Below, one piece after another: positions 43,187 through 53,480 of a stretch of 64,000 bases of DNA. The notes beneath the pieces are model-generated. The model was given only the letters and a program-made list of their open reading frames with translations. It did no database searches and was not told the DNA's origin. The translations under genes were made by a program, and so were the position numbers. Numbering within the stretch: position 1 is the first letter of the stretch; each line of letters begins with the position of its first letter. This DNA is from Algisphaera agarilytica (GTDB lineage Bacteria; Planctomycetota; Phycisphaerae; Phycisphaerales; Phycisphaeraceae), in the NCBI RefSeq assembly GCF_014207595.1, contig NZ_JACHGY010000001.1, positions 2,114,836 through 2,178,835 of the forward strand. The letters are read 5' to 3'.

Positions 43187-44689
43187 ATGGCGATGACTAC
43201 CTCGATCTCGGTGATCCCGGCGGAGCAGTTCGATCAGGCTTCGGCCTGGCACCTTCTCAACCGGGTCGGTTACGGCGGAACCCCGTCTCAAGTCCGTGAA
43301 CTGCAAGCGCTTGGGTTAGACAAGGCGGTCGATCATCTGGTCGATTACGCCCAGATCGACGTCTCGCACCTGCCGGGTGTCGAGCTCGACCCGGACGTCA
43401 TGCGGAAGCTGACCCAGGACGAACGAAAGCGGTATCAAACCGCCCGGCGGGAGGGGAATCAGGACGTTCTTGATGAGCAGCGGCGGTTTAATCTGCAAGC
43501 CCGCCAGGCCGACCAGAAGATGATGAACGAGTTGCGGCGGTGGTGGTTCGACCGGATGGTCGCGACGCCCCGCCCGGCCGAGGACCGCCTGACCCTGTTC
43601 TGGCACGGCCACTTCGCCAGCAGCTGGCGCAGCGTCCGCGACACCTACCTCATGTACCAGCAGCACCAGATGCTGCGCGACAACGCCAACGGCAACTTCA
43701 CCGACCTCGCCCGGGGCATCGTGCGCGACCCGGCGATGCTCAAGTATCTGAACAACAACCAGAACAACAAACGCAAGCCCAACGAAAACCTGGCCCGCGA
43801 ATTGATGGAACTCTTCACGCTGGGCGTCGGCCACTACACCGAAGAAGACATCAAGGCCGGGGCCCGCGCCCTCACCGGCTACCACATCGACGACAACGAC
43901 TTCATCTTCCGCCAGGGCCAACACGATGCCACCGAGAAAACCATCCTCGGCAAGCAGGGCACGTTCGACGGCGATGACTTCGTGGACATCCTGCTTCGCC
44001 AGGACAGCTGCTCGAAGTTTGTCGCGGCCAAGCTCTACGACGCGTTTGTCGCGGACGTCGGCGACGTGTATGAAAACGTCCCCGCCGAGAACCGCAAGGT
44101 CATCGATCAGATCGCGGCGGAACTCGAGAAGAACAACTTCGAGATCAAGCCCGTCTTGGCCAAGCTGTTCAAGAGCCAGCACTTCCACAGCGCGGACATC
44201 GTCGGCAAGAAGATCAAAGACCCCACGCAACTGACCGTCGGCACGATGCGGAACCTCGGCCTGCCCACGCGGGACCGCAGCCTGATCGAGAAAGGCATGG
44301 GCGCGATGGGGCAGGTGCTCTTCGAGCCGCCGACGGTTGACGGCTGGGACGGCGGACGGTCGTGGATCAACACCTCGACCTTGTTCGTCCGGCAGAACCT
44401 GACGACATATCTCGTCAGCAACAAGCACCCCGCGAAGAAAACCAAGAAGAAGAACCTCAACATCGGCTACGACCCGCAGTCCTGGCTGGCCCAGACGGAT
44501 GACAAATCCCCCAAGTCGGTGACCGATTTCATGATCGATCACCTCGTTGGTCCGCATACGCCCGCGGCCCGCCGTGCACCGGCCCATCAGTTTGTCGCTT
44601 CCCGTGAAGACGGCGATCAGATGACCAACGAAACGCTGGTGGCCTTGGCCTGCCTGATCACCGCGATGCCGGAGTACCAGCTTTGCTGA
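43187..44689 (+). CDS. DUF1800 family protein
   Basis: This 500-residue protein has AWHLLNRVGYGGTPSQVREL at the start, RWWFDRMVATPRPAEDRLTL then FWHGHFASSWRSV, and the ENLARELMELFTLGVGHYTE region, all typical of DUF1800. The family is nearly always encoded with a DUF1501 protein, as here, 141 bases upstream of it. No cleavable signal peptide is visible. The function is not known; the pair is often linked to secreted or surface-bound enzymes in planctomycetes. The C-terminus contains a basic Lys-rich patch (HPAKKTKKKNLN). Confidence 0.9.
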   Translation: MAMTTSISVIPAEQFDQASAWHLLNRVGYGGTPSQVRELQALGLDKAVDHLVDYAQIDVSHLPGVELDPDVMRKLTQDERKRYQTARREGNQDVLDEQRRFNLQARQADQKMMNELRRWWFDRMVATPRPAEDRLTLFWHGHFASSWRSVRDTYLMYQQHQMLRDNANGNFTDLARGIVRDPAMLKYLNNNQNNKRKPNENLARELMELFTLGVGHYTEEDIKAGARALTGYHIDDNDFIFRQGQHDATEKTILGKQGTFDGDDFVDILLRQDSCSKFVAAKLYDAFVADVGDVYENVPAENRKVIDQIAAELEKNNFEIKPVLAKLFKSQHFHSADIVGKKIKDPTQLTVGTMRNLGLPTRDRSLIEKGMGAMGQVLFEPPTVDGWDGGRSWINTSTLFVRQNLTTYLVSNKHPAKKTKKKNLNIGYDPQSWLAQTDDKSPKSVTDFMIDHLVGPHTPAARRAPAHQFVASREDGDQMTNETLVALACLITAMPEYQLC

Positions 44690-44829
44690 CGCGAAGCCGT
44701 GATGAGTGACGATTGAGCTGCGATGAGGAATATCGCTGCCACGAGTCCTTGTCACCGATCGTTTGGGCCTTGAAACTCATCCCTGTTCACTGTTTACTCA
44801 TCACTTCTACCGCGTCCGAAGGAAGCCCC

Positions 44830-46143
44830 ATGTGTGATCATTACCACCCCCAGAGTTGCGACACCCCCGGCCTGACCGAGTCGGGCTTCACGCGTCGCCG
44901 ATTCCTGGGCCACGGCCTGGGCCTGGTCTCCGCGGCGACGACGGTGCCCGCGTTCCTGATGCGTGCCGGCGACGCTCTTGCGGCAGACACCACGATGCGT
45001 CTTTCGAGCAAGCCCGGCGTTCCTGACGATCGGGTGTTGGTCGTGGTGCAGCTCTCGGGCGGTAACGACGGGCTCAACACCGTGATCCCCTACGGCCAGG
45101 ACATCTACTACAAGTCGCGCCCCACGCTGGGCATCAAGGCCGACCAGGTCCTGAAGGTCGACGGCGTTGATGGCCTGGGCCTGCATCCCTCGCTCGCCCC
45201 GATCCAGGAGATGATGCAGGGCGGCCTCGCTTGTGCCGTTCAGGGTGTGGGCTATCCGAACCCGAACCGCTCGCACTTCTCGTCGATGGACATCTGGCAC
45301 ACCGCCGACGCCTCGGCCGCGGGGCAGGGCGGGCGCGGTTGGATCGGCACGGCACTCGACAGCCTCGAACAACCCACGGGCCTCGATTGCCTCAACATCG
45401 GCAAGAGTGCGCCGCTCGCGACCCTCGGCAAGACCTCACGCCCCGTGAGCTTCGAAAACGCCCAGCTCTTCCGCTGGGCCGGCCGTGACCTCGACAAGCA
45501 GGTCAGCGAAACCTACGACCAGGTCCACGACACCGCCGTCGACTCCGGCAGCGAAGACCCGCTGGCTTTCATCAACCGCACCTCGATGGACGCCCAGGTC
45601 GCCTCGGACAAGGTCCGCAAGGCCACGTGGGCCAAGAGCAAGACCAAGTGGCCCGGCGGCAACAGCCTTGGGCGCCAGCTCGAGATGGTCGCCAAGATGA
45701 TCCGCGCCGAGTTGCCGACGCGGGTGTACTACGTCGCCCTCGGCGGCTTCGACACCCACGCCAACCAGCTCAACAACCACCAACGCCTGATGGACCAGTT
45801 CGCCAAGGCGATGAAGGCGTTCTACGACGAGCTCGAAGCCACCGGCAACCGCTCGCGCGTCGTCAGCCTCGCCTTCAGCGAATTCGGCCGACGCGTGCGG
45901 CAGAACGCCTCGGCGGGTACCGACCACGGCTGTGCCGGCCCGTCCTTCGTCTTCGGCGAACACGTCAACCCCGGCATCCTCGGCACGCACCCGTCGCTGA
46001 CCGAACTCGAAAAAGGCGACCTCGTTTTCAACACCGACTTCCGCAGCCTATACACCGACCTGCTGCAGGACTGGATGAAGATGGACGCCAAGCTCGCGCT
46101 GGGACAGGACTACCCCTCGGCCGGCATCTTGCGGGCCGTGTGA
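44830..46143 (+). CDS. DUF1501 family protein with Tat signal
   Basis: This 437-residue protein carries a twin-arginine signal (FTRRRFLGHGLGLVSAATTV). The sulfatase/alkaline-phosphatase-like DUF1501 domain follows: VLVVVQLSGGNDGLNTVIPY, NPNRSHFSSMDIWHTAD, VALGGFDTHANQLNNHQRLM and FSEFGRRVRQNASAGTDHGC. The ATG at 44830 is chosen because AAGGAAG precedes it and the Tat motif lies 20 residues in; in-frame upstream codons add nothing typical. It pairs with the DUF1800 gene. Confidence 0.9.
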   Translation: MCDHYHPQSCDTPGLTESGFTRRRFLGHGLGLVSAATTVPAFLMRAGDALAADTTMRLSSKPGVPDDRVLVVVQLSGGNDGLNTVIPYGQDIYYKSRPTLGIKADQVLKVDGVDGLGLHPSLAPIQEMMQGGLACAVQGVGYPNPNRSHFSSMDIWHTADASAAGQGGRGWIGTALDSLEQPTGLDCLNIGKSAPLATLGKTSRPVSFENAQLFRWAGRDLDKQVSETYDQVHDTAVDSGSEDPLAFINRTSMDAQVASDKVRKATWAKSKTKWPGGNSLGRQLEMVAKMIRAELPTRVYYVALGGFDTHANQLNNHQRLMDQFAKAMKAFYDELEATGNRSRVVSLAFSEFGRRVRQNASAGTDHGCAGPSFVFGEHVNPGILGTHPSLTELEKGDLVFNTDFRSLYTDLLQDWMKMDAKLALGQDYPSAGILRAV

Positions 46144-46166
46144 CGACTTCTCTCAACTCCTACTCG

Positions 46167-46206
46167 CACAAAGCCTCGGGCCGGTGTCCGAGGCTTTGTG
46201 CTTTTG
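46167..46206. terminator. Bidirectional terminator
   Basis: CACAAAGCCTCGG / CCGAGGCTTTGTG with an eight-base loop followed by CTTTTG, between convergent DUF1501 and FkbM genes. Confidence 0.8.
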
Positions 46207-46218
46207 ATTGACGGTGGT

Positions 46219-46950
46219 TTACCAGCCCAAGCGTTTGGGGTTCACAAAGACCGCGTCCGCAAACAGCACGCGTTCGTTTTCGTCGTGGCGGGGTTTGTAC
46301 AGGCTGTAGAGGCCGAAGCCGTGCTCGCGCAGGACCAGGTCGATGTCGCTGTACGTCGCGCCGCCCTCGTAGAAGTTCTGGAAGAAGACCTCGGTGTAGA
46401 TCGCCACGACCGATTCGTCGAGCAGCCGTGACGCGCCACGCATCATGTCGGCCTCGCCGCCCTGGATGTCCATCTTGATGAACTGCACGCCGTCGATGTT
46501 GTTGTCGTCGGCCCACTGGTCCAGCGTTGTCGCGGGCACGGTCATCTGCGCCTTGTGCGCCGCCTGCTCGGGGTAGGCCTTCTTCATCGCGTCGTTGGTC
46601 TGATACAGCGACGACGATCCCGGGTCGGCGGTGACGTAGAACGTCTTCTCGCCGGGCGTGTCCGACAGCACCACCGGGTAGTGGTGGTAGCGCGGCTGCT
46701 CGGCGTGCAGCTCGGCCAGAGCGGGGGCGTAGTCCGGGTTCGGCTCGAACATGTGCAGCTGGGCCGTGGTGAACCGCTTGCCGAAGCGCTTGGCGATCCG
46801 GCCGTCGCTGGCCCCGGCGTCGACGATGTGCTTGATGTCGATATCGCGCAGCAGCTTGGCGATCGTGGGGTACGGGTCGTCGAGCGATTGCAGGTTGGGC
46901 TTGCCGCGGTAGAGCAGGTGCCGAGCGAGGACTTTGAGGGGTTTGCCCAT
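46219..46950 (-). CDS. FkbM family methyltransferase
   Basis: This 243-residue SAM-dependent enzyme has IKHIVDAGASDGRIAKRFGK (motif I), LHMFEPNPDYAPALAELH and the FkbM-type VQFIKMDIQGGEADMMRGAS. It is expected to methylate a hydroxyl on a sugar or lipid, here probably of the polysaccharide made by this operon. It is the last gene of the cluster and is followed by a terminator. Confidence 0.85.
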   Translation of the reverse strand: MGKPLKVLARHLLYRGKPNLQSLDDPYPTIAKLLRDIDIKHIVDAGASDGRIAKRFGKRFTTAQLHMFEPNPDYAPALAELHAEQPRYHHYPVVLSDTPGEKTFYVTADPGSSSLYQTNDAMKKAYPEQAAHKAQMTVPATTLDQWADDNNIDGVQFIKMDIQGGEADMMRGASRLLDESVVAIYTEVFFQNFYEGGATYSDIDLVLREHGFGLYSLYKPRHDENERVLFADAVFVNPKRLGW

Positions 46951-46982
46951 GCGTTTTCGGTTCCAGAATCGGGGGGTAGGGG

Positions 46983-48170
46983 TTAGCTCAGAGCCGCGCC
47001 GGGGTATTTAACCAGCCGGTCGAGTTGCGAGGCGCACTCGAGGATATTCGAGAAGCCCGCGTCGTCGCCGAAGATCATCTGGCGTCGGCCCTTGGGGGCG
47101 GTGCCGGGCAGGAGGCTGCGCAGCTTCATTTTCACCGCCCGCTCGCTGTTCTTGAGTTGGCGCTTGGCGGCCATGATCCCCAACTCGCGTTTCAGCCCGG
47201 GGTACTCCGAGGCCAGTGCGGTGACTTCTTCCAAGCGGTCATCCACCGGGAAGCCCCGGCCTTTCATGTCGAGAAGCGCCAGGTAGCAGCCGCGGTAAAA
47301 CGCCCGCCAGTTCAATTCGTAGTCGGCAAACGTCTCGGGACACAGCGACTTGGCATTCAGCAGCGTGTCGGCTACGGTCGTGTTGACCATGTTCATCTTG
47401 AACGGCAGCTGCTGGTAGATGTCGCCCTTGAACTCGGCTTCGAACGCGGCGCTCGCTTCGGTCGTGCCCAGGCTCTGGCTGGCGCCGATGCTCTGCGGGC
47501 TTGCTCCGGCGAGGGCGAGCGCTTCGTCGATAAACAGGAAGTCTTCAAGCTTGGAGAGCAGCATGACGCTCGACCCGACGTCGGGTGCGGGACCGATGAA
47601 GAAACGTCCCGCCTCGGCCTGGATTTCTTTGATCAGGTCCTGCCGGCACACCGCGCTGAACAGCATCGGCGAGTGCTTCTGGTAGGCCGAGGTGTCGAAC
47701 CAGCCGCGCAGCTCCGACTTGGTCTCACGGCGGATCGCGGTGTTGCTCGGCGGGCGGTAGGTCAGCGTGTTGCGGTATTCCGACTCCAGCCAGTTGGGGT
47801 AGCAGTAGGCGTAGCGCTGCCAAGTGATCAGCGGCCGGCCGGTGTTCTGGATCTCGGCGTCCAGGCGGGACAGCAGCCGGGGGTTGAGTGCGTCGTCGTC
47901 GCAAAGGATGATCGCGTACTCGCCGTCCGCCTGGTTGATCGCAAACTCCCAGCTGTCGGGCATCGCCAGGACTTCGTCGGTCTCGACGTAGCTCACCCGC
48001 TCGTGTTCTTCGGCGAGGGCCTTGCCAACTGCGGCGGTCTCGTCTTCCGACGAGTTGTTCGAGATGACCACGGAGAAGTCGTCGTGCTGCTGCTGGACGG
48101 CGCTGAGCACCGAATTGGGCAGCAGCTTGCAGCGGTTGCGGGTCGGGATCACGATGCAGAATTTCGGCAT
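46983..48170 (-). CDS. Glycosyltransferase family 2 protein
   Basis: This 395-residue GT-A enzyme begins FCIVIPTRNRCKLLPNSVLS, has VVISNNSSEDETAAVG, and the metal-binding Asp cluster in YAIILCDDDALNP. The C-terminal 190 residues (GRFFIGPAPDVGSSVMLLSK, FKMNMVNTTVADTLLNAKSL) are an accessory region with little to recognise. No transmembrane segment is present. The acceptor is unknown. Confidence 0.85.
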   Translation of the reverse strand: MPKFCIVIPTRNRCKLLPNSVLSAVQQQHDDFSVVISNNSSEDETAAVGKALAEEHERVSYVETDEVLAMPDSWEFAINQADGEYAIILCDDDALNPRLLSRLDAEIQNTGRPLITWQRYAYCYPNWLESEYRNTLTYRPPSNTAIRRETKSELRGWFDTSAYQKHSPMLFSAVCRQDLIKEIQAEAGRFFIGPAPDVGSSVMLLSKLEDFLFIDEALALAGASPQSIGASQSLGTTEASAAFEAEFKGDIYQQLPFKMNMVNTTVADTLLNAKSLCPETFADYELNWRAFYRGCYLALLDMKGRGFPVDDRLEEVTALASEYPGLKRELGIMAAKRQLKNSERAVKMKLRSLLPGTAPKGRRQMIFGDDAGFSNILECASQLDRLVKYPGAALS

Positions 48171-48220
48171 GGGTCATGTACCCTATCGGCGGCGGCGAAC
48201 CCGAGCAACGCGGCGGGCCA

Positions 48221-49114
48221 TCAGTCCGATGACCGCCATTCATCGATCGCTTTGGACAAACCCGCCCGGAGATCAAAACGCGGCGTGAAGCCGACTTCTT
48301 CTTGAAGACGCTTGGCGTCCGCCACGACCCGGGGGAAGTCGTCGCTGCCGGTGGTTTGGGCCGCGAATTGAAGTAGTTCGGGTCGGCCGACGATCTGGCC
48401 AATCGTTTCGGCGATCTCGCGGACGGCCACGGCCTGACCCGTCCCGATATTCACCGGCCCGGTCACGTCCGACGCCAGCAGTTGGCTCAACGCCTCGGCC
48501 GCATCGCCGACGTAAATGAAATCACGCTGCTGCGTCCCCGCGCTGCACTGGGCGGGCTCGCCCGCAAGCAGACGGCGGGCGACGTAGCTGGTGAGTTTCG
48601 CCTCGGGTTCGCCGGGGCCGTAGGGCCAGAACACCCGTGCCCACGCCGAGGTGATCGGCAGGCTGGTGAGGTACGCGTGAAGTTCCACCTTCGATTGTCC
48701 GTAGATGGAAGCGGGCGCGATCGGTGTGGTGTGTTCCTCGCAAACGCCCGCCGACCAGTCGTATTCCGCACACGTCCCCAGCCCCACGACACGCTGGCCG
48801 CCCGCAGCAAGAAACGCATCGAACAACGCCTTGCTGCGTTCGAGCCATTCGGTATTGCTCGGCGAGGTCCAGTACTCGCCGGGGGTGGTGATCCACGCGA
48901 GGTGGATGAGATGTGTCGGCTTGGCTTGTTGCATCAACCCGGCCGGGTCATCCTGCATGAGATCGTGCGGATGCCAATGCACACCCGCCGATTCGTCCGT
49001 CGCTGGCAAGGCCCGCGCGATCGCATGCACCTCATCAAACCCCTCGGCCAGCCTCGGCAGGAGGTGCTGGCCGATGAAGCCGGTCGCGCCGGTGACGAGA
49101 GCCCGCCGGGTCAT
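48221..49114 (-). CDS. NAD-dependent sugar epimerase/dehydratase (extended SDR)
   Basis: This 297-residue SDR has GATGFIGQHLLPRL (nucleotide binding) and YGQSKVELH (YxxxK catalytic pair). The substrate end has NIGTGQAVAVREIAETIGQI. In this operon it most likely reduces or epimerises the CDP-4-keto sugar. It overlaps the CmcI-like gene by four bases (ATGA), so the two are coupled. Confidence 0.85.
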   Translation of the reverse strand: MTRRALVTGATGFIGQHLLPRLAEGFDEVHAIARALPATDESAGVHWHPHDLMQDDPAGLMQQAKPTHLIHLAWITTPGEYWTSPSNTEWLERSKALFDAFLAAGGQRVVGLGTCAEYDWSAGVCEEHTTPIAPASIYGQSKVELHAYLTSLPITSAWARVFWPYGPGEPEAKLTSYVARRLLAGEPAQCSAGTQQRDFIYVGDAAEALSQLLASDVTGPVNIGTGQAVAVREIAETIGQIVGRPELLQFAAQTTGSDDFPRVVADAKRLQEEVGFTPRFDLRAGLSKAIDEWRSSD

Positions 49115-49851
49115 GCGCTGGGTTTACGGCGGAGGTAGCCGTCGGGGTTGGAGGTGAGCAGCAGCTTCTCGTTGATGAATTTCTCCGAGACGAAGTCATC
49201 GGTCTCGGTGAGGTACTGCCGCATCGCGGTCATCGGGTTGTCGCCGACGCCCCAGGGGCGATCACGCTCGGTGGGCGTGATGTCGAGTTCGACGGCCGTG
49301 TCGGCAACGATCAGCGATTGGCTTGGCGAGACCAGCGGGGCGTAGGCGCGGAGCTCGGCGAGTACGTGGTCGTGGGTGTGGTTGGAGTCGAGCACGACCA
49401 TGACCCGCTCGGCGTCGCCGATGGATTGCCGGACTTGCTCCAATGTCGCGTCAGCCACGGCGTCGGCTTCGATGAGTTCGACGCGGTGGGCCAGCGGGTG
49501 GGTCTCGATCGATTCACGGTTGTGCGGGCGGATCTCGATGTCGACGCCGATGACTTTGCCTTCGCCCAGGAGTTGGAGCATCGCGGCGGAGAAGAGGATC
49601 GACCCGCCGCGGGCGACGCCGGTCTCGACGATGACTTGGGGCTTGGTTTCCCAGATGATTTCCTGCATCGCACAGATGTCGTCGGGCGACTGGATGATCG
49701 GCACGCCCATCCACGACCACATGTAGGTGTAGTCGTATTCGTAAGCCTTGGCGTAGAGCGTGTTGGCCGCGTCGCGGACGGCGGGGTCCTGGCTCATGCG
49801 GTTGGCGTCTTGCCGTTTCTTGGCTTCGAATTCCTGGCGGTCGTCTTTCAC
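49111..49851 (-). CDS. CmcI/cephalosporin hydroxylase-family methyltransferase
   Basis: This 246-residue SAM-fold protein has VIVETGVARGGSILFSAAML (motif I) and VIGVDIEIRPHNRESIETHP. The conserved VMVVLDSNHTHDHVLAELRA follows, typical of the CmcI/rhamnosyl O-methyltransferase family. Despite the family name, members in sugar clusters are thought to act as O-methyltransferases. It sits between the epimerase and 3,5-epimerase genes. Confidence 0.85.
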   Translation of the reverse strand: MKDDRQEFEAKKRQDANRMSQDPAVRDAANTLYAKAYEYDYTYMWSWMGVPIIQSPDDICAMQEIIWETKPQVIVETGVARGGSILFSAAMLQLLGEGKVIGVDIEIRPHNRESIETHPLAHRVELIEADAVADATLEQVRQSIGDAERVMVVLDSNHTHDHVLAELRAYAPLVSPSQSLIVADTAVELDITPTERDRPWGVGDNPMTAMRQYLTETDDFVSEKFINEKLLLTSNPDGYLRRKPSA

Positions 49852-49870
49852 GGGGCGTTCCTTGGCGGGG

Positions 49871-50401
49871 TCAGGGGGTGTAGTCGGGGTAGTGGGCGTC
49901 GCGGTCGCCGATCACGGCGGGGGCGGCGGGCCAGTCGATGCCGAAGGCCGGGTCATCGTATCGCACACCCCGCGCCGCGTCGGCGACGTAGGGGGCGCCC
50001 ATCATGTAGAAGACCTCGCAGTCGTCTTCGAGGGTGATGAACCCGTGGGCACAGCCGTCGGGGATGTACAGGCTCTGGTGGTTGTCGGCCGAGAGCTCGA
50101 GGCCGAACCACTGGCGGTGCGTCGGCGAGTCGGGCCGGAGGTCCACCGCGACGTCGAACACCCGGCCTTGGGTGACGCGGACGAGCTTGGGCTCGCCGTG
50201 CGGGGCTTGCTGGTAGTGCATGCCGCGGAGGGTGTGCTTCTTTGTGTTCAGCGATGTGTTGCATTGAACCGCGTCGAACGTGATCCCCGCCTGGGCGAAC
50301 GTGTCCCAGCAGAACGTCCGGGCGAACGCGCCGCGCTCATCGGCGATCGGCTCGAGTTCGACCACGTGGACGCCGGGGATCGGGGTAGGCTCTAGTCGCA
50401 T
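49871..50401 (-). CDS. rfbC: dTDP-4-dehydrorhamnose 3,5-epimerase homologue
   Basis: This 176-residue cupin-fold epimerase has DERGAFARTFCWDTFAQAG, the catalytic His in TLRGMHYQQAPH and the YIPDGCAHGFITLED strand. RVFDVAVDLRPDSP is also present. Here the substrate is more likely a CDP-linked 4-keto sugar than dTDP-4-dehydrorhamnose, since the neighbours make CDP-4-keto-6-deoxyglucose. The ATG at 50401 is used; a GTG two codons upstream is possible. Confidence 0.85.
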   Translation of the reverse strand: MRLEPTPIPGVHVVELEPIADERGAFARTFCWDTFAQAGITFDAVQCNTSLNTKKHTLRGMHYQQAPHGEPKLVRVTQGRVFDVAVDLRPDSPTHRQWFGLELSADNHQSLYIPDGCAHGFITLEDDCEVFYMMGAPYVADAARGVRYDDPAFGIDWPAAPAVIGDRDAHYPDYTP

Positions 50402-50430
50402 AGGCACGGGAGAGATAAGAGCGGAGTCGC

Positions 50431-51660
50431 TCAGCGGATCGTCGGCGAGGGCACAGGCACGATGAACTTCCCGCCCGCCTCGCGGTAGGCCTGCTGCTGC
50501 TTGAGGATTTCTTCGGCAAAGTTCCAGGTCAGCAGCAGCGTGTAGTCGGGCTGTTTCTCGATCAGCTCTTCCGGGGCGACGATGGGCAGGTGATTGCCCG
50601 GAGCGAGCTTGCCCTGCTTGTGGGTCGAGCGGTCGGCGATGAAGTCGAGCTGCTGGCTGTCGATGCCCATGTAGTTCATGAGCGTGCTGCCCTTGGCCGA
50701 GGCGCCGTAGGCGGCGATCGAGTGGCCCTTGGCTTTGAGGTCGTTGAGCATGGCGACGAGCGTGTCGCGCAGCATTTCGACGCGCTGGGCGAAGTCGCGG
50801 TAGTAGTCGAGCTTGTCCATGCCCAGCTCTTTTTCCTCGGCGAGCAGGGCGGCGACGGTCTCGTCGACCGGGTTGCCCTTGGGTGAGGTGTGGACCTGGA
50901 GGCTGCCGCCGTGGATGGGCGTGCGTTCGACGTGGACGACTTCGAGGCCGTGCCGCTCGAACAGTGCCGAGAGGGCGGTCATGGAGAAGTAGCAGAGGTG
51001 CTCGTGGTAGATGGTGTCGAACTCGACGCCGTCGATCATGTCCCGGGCGTAGGGCGCTTCGAGTATGAACACGCCGTCGGGCTTGAGCAGCGCGGCGACC
51101 CCGGCGATGAAGCCGTTGAGGTCGGGCACGTGGGCAACCACATTGTGGGCGTGCATCACGTCAGCCCGCTTTCCGTCTGCGACGAGCTTCTTGGCGAGGT
51201 CTTCGGAGAAGAACTCGTTGAGCGTCTCGACGCCGTTGGCCTGGGCGACCTCGGCGATGTTGCTGGCGGGCTCGACGCCCAGCACCGGCACACCCGCCCC
51301 GGCGTAGTTCTTGAGCAAGTAGCCGTCATTGCTGGCCGGCTCGATCACGAGGCTGTCCGGGCCGAGGTTCTTCTTGGCGATCATCCGCGACGCTAGGTCC
51401 GCGGCGTGCTGGAGCATCGTGTCTGAGAACGAAGAGAAGTACGGGTAGTCGCTGAACATCGCCTCGGGCGGCACCTCTTCGTCGATCTGCACCAAGGCGC
51501 ACTCGGGGCAGAAGACCAGCCGCAGCGGGAAGGTCGCGCAGGGCTTGCCGGATTTCGCGGGATCGACCAGCGCGTTGGCGAGCGGGGTCTTGCCCAGGTC
51601 GAGGATCGTCTCGCAGGAGGTGCAGCCGCAGGATCGGCAGGAGTAGGCCGATATTTTCAT
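50431..51660 (-). CDS. Zinc-binding sugar C-methyltransferase
   Basis: This 409-residue protein has an N-terminal zinc site (SCRSCG, then FCPECALVQ) of the Methyltransf_13 type. A SAM domain follows with [39 protein letters not shown], and the C-terminal Methyltransf_14 domain ([18 protein letters not shown]). This three-part layout is that of deoxysugar C-3 methyltransferases such as the TylC3 group. The ATG overlaps the rfbG stop by four bases. Confidence 0.88.
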   Translation of the reverse strand: MKISAYSCRSCGCTSCETILDLGKTPLANALVDPAKSGKPCATFPLRLVFCPECALVQIDEEVPPEAMFSDYPYFSSFSDTMLQHAADLASRMIAKKNLGPDSLVIEPASNDGYLLKNYAGAGVPVLGVEPASNIAEVAQANGVETLNEFFSEDLAKKLVADGKRADVMHAHNVVAHVPDLNGFIAGVAALLKPDGVFILEAPYARDMIDGVEFDTIYHEHLCYFSMTALSALFERHGLEVVHVERTPIHGGSLQVHTSPKGNPVDETVAALLAEEKELGMDKLDYYRDFAQRVEMLRDTLVAMLNDLKAKGHSIAAYGASAKGSTLMNYMGIDSQQLDFIADRSTHKQGKLAPGNHLPIVAPEELIEKQPDYTLLLTWNFAEEILKQQQAYREAGGKFIVPVPSPTIR

Positions 51661-52646
51661 TCGGAAGTCTCGAAGTAGTGGTTGTACCAGTCGATGGTCC
51701 GCTCGAGGCCGACGTCCAGGTCGTGCAGCGGCGACCAGCCCAGCACGCTGCGGGCCCGGCTGGCGTCGAGGCATTGCTCGCGGATCTCGTGGCTGGCTTC
51801 GTTGCGGATGTCCGGCTTGAGGTCGCTACCCATCAGCTTGAGGACCAGCTCGGTGATCTCGGTGACGGTGTGGCGGTGGCCGTAGGAGAAGTTGAACGCC
51901 TCGCCCGATAGCTCGGGCTTCTCGGCGAGTTGCTCGGCCAGCAGGGTATAGGCTGCGGCGCCGTCTTCCACGTAGAAGTAGTCGCGGATGAACGTGCCAT
52001 CGGAGCGGATGATCGGCCGCTGTCCGCGGATGATCGAGCGGAGCGTGCCGGGGATGATGCGGTTGAAGTTCAGGTCGCCCCCACCGTAGAAGTTGCCGCA
52101 GCGGGTGATGGCGACGGGCGTGCCATAGGTGTTGGCGTACGTCTGGGCGATCAGGTCGCCGCAGCTCTTGGACACGTCGTAGGGGTGTTTGCCCTGCAAC
52201 GGCATGTCTTCGTTGTACGGCTGAACCTCCTGGTCACCATACGCCTTGTCCGACGACGCCATCACGATCGACTTCACGGTCGGCGTTCGGCGGCACGCTT
52301 CGAGCAGGCACCACGTCCCGGCGATGTTCGACTCAAACGTCGACACCGGGTTGCGATTCGCCACGCCGACAATGGTTTGCGCCGCGAGGTGTAGCACGGT
52401 GTTGATCTCGTATTCGCCGAGCACCCGTTCGAGCAGCGCTTGGTCGCACACGTCGCCACGTACAACCTTGACCTGTTTCAATAGTTCTTCGCCGAGCAGG
52501 ATCGACTGCGGCACGTGGTCACGGACGAGGCAGACGACATCGGCGCCCAGTTCGAGTAGGCGTTTAACGGTCCACCCGCCGACGAGACCCGTCGCGCCAG
52601 TGACCAGCGTGGGCCGATCGATCCAATGGGAAGCTTGCTCAGTCAT
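51657..52646 (-). CDS. rfbG: CDP-glucose 4,6-dehydratase
   Basis: This 329-residue SDR has [19 protein letters not shown], the catalytic [16 protein letters not shown] (YxxxK), [11 protein letters not shown] and [20 protein letters not shown], which is specific for the CDP-glucose dehydratases. It converts CDP-glucose to CDP-4-keto-6-deoxyglucose, the branch point of CDP-deoxysugars. It overlaps rfbF by eight bases. Confidence 0.93.
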   Translation of the reverse strand: MTEQASHWIDRPTLVTGATGLVGGWTVKRLLELGADVVCLVRDHVPQSILLGEELLKQVKVVRGDVCDQALLERVLGEYEINTVLHLAAQTIVGVANRNPVSTFESNIAGTWCLLEACRRTPTVKSIVMASSDKAYGDQEVQPYNEDMPLQGKHPYDVSKSCGDLIAQTYANTYGTPVAITRCGNFYGGGDLNFNRIIPGTLRSIIRGQRPIIRSDGTFIRDYFYVEDGAAAYTLLAEQLAEKPELSGEAFNFSYGHRHTVTEITELVLKLMGSDLKPDIRNEASHEIREQCLDASRARSVLGWSPLHDLDVGLERTIDWYNHYFETSE

Positions 52647-53412
52647 GCCACACCTTCCACGGCGGATCGCCCTCTAGCCACATCTCGTTGAGCAGCGAAA
52701 CCTCGCGCTGCGTGTCCATGCACTGCCAGAAGCCGTCGTGTTTAAACACCGCCAGCTTCCCGTCCGCCGCGAGCTTTTCGAGGATGCCTTTTTCCAGGTT
52801 CGTGTCGGGGCCGTTGAAGTACTCGCTCACGCCCCGATCCATGACCATGTAGCCGCCGTTGATCCAGCCCTCGCGGACCTGGGACTTTTCGCTGAAGCGG
52901 GTGATAAGGTCGCCGTCGAAGTCGAGGCTGCCGAAGCGGGCGGTGGGGCGGACCGCGGTGAGCGTGACGAGCGCATCATTGTTCTTGTGGAAGTCGAGCA
53001 GGGCGGTCAGATCGACGTTGGCCACGCCGTCGCCGTAGGTCAGCATGAACGTGTCGCCGGGCATGCGGTCGAAGAGCTTTTCGAGTCGGCCGCCGGTGTT
53101 GGTGTGGAGCCCGGTGTCGATGAGGTGTACCCGCCAGTCTTCGGTCTGGGGCCGGGCGATCTCGACGTTGCCGTCTTTGAGGTCGATGCTGAGGTCGCCG
53201 CCGAGCTGGTAGTAGTTCAGGAAGTACTGCTTGATCATCGAGCCCTTGTAGCCGAGCGCGATCCAGAAATCCTTGAAGTCGTGCTGGGCGTAGAGCTTCA
53301 TGATGTGCCAGAGGATCGGCCGGCCGCCGATCTCGACCATCGGCTTGGGCCGAACTTCGGTCTGTTCGGACAAGCGGGTGCCCAGACCCCCTGCGAGTAA
53401 AACCACATCCAT
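52639..53412 (-). CDS. rfbF: Glucose-1-phosphate cytidylyltransferase
   Basis: This 257-residue nucleotidyltransferase has [20 protein letters not shown] then [13 protein letters not shown] (signature and Lys) and the metal-site region [35 protein letters not shown] and [20 protein letters not shown] complete the family pattern. It makes CDP-glucose from CTP and glucose-1-phosphate. It heads the sugar-nucleotide part of the operon. Confidence 0.94.
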   Translation of the reverse strand: MDVVLLAGGLGTRLSEQTEVRPKPMVEIGGRPILWHIMKLYAQHDFKDFWIALGYKGSMIKQYFLNYYQLGGDLSIDLKDGNVEIARPQTEDWRVHLIDTGLHTNTGGRLEKLFDRMPGDTFMLTYGDGVANVDLTALLDFHKNNDALVTLTAVRPTARFGSLDFDGDLITRFSEKSQVREGWINGGYMVMDRGVSEYFNGPDTNLEKGILEKLAADGKLAVFKHDGFWQCMDTQREVSLLNEMWLEGDPPWKVWHD

Positions 53413-53480
53413 GTGCGTTTCCAGAACGGGTGCGAATCAGCACACAATATAGTCGGATGCGCGTGTTGACGCCGACCCGC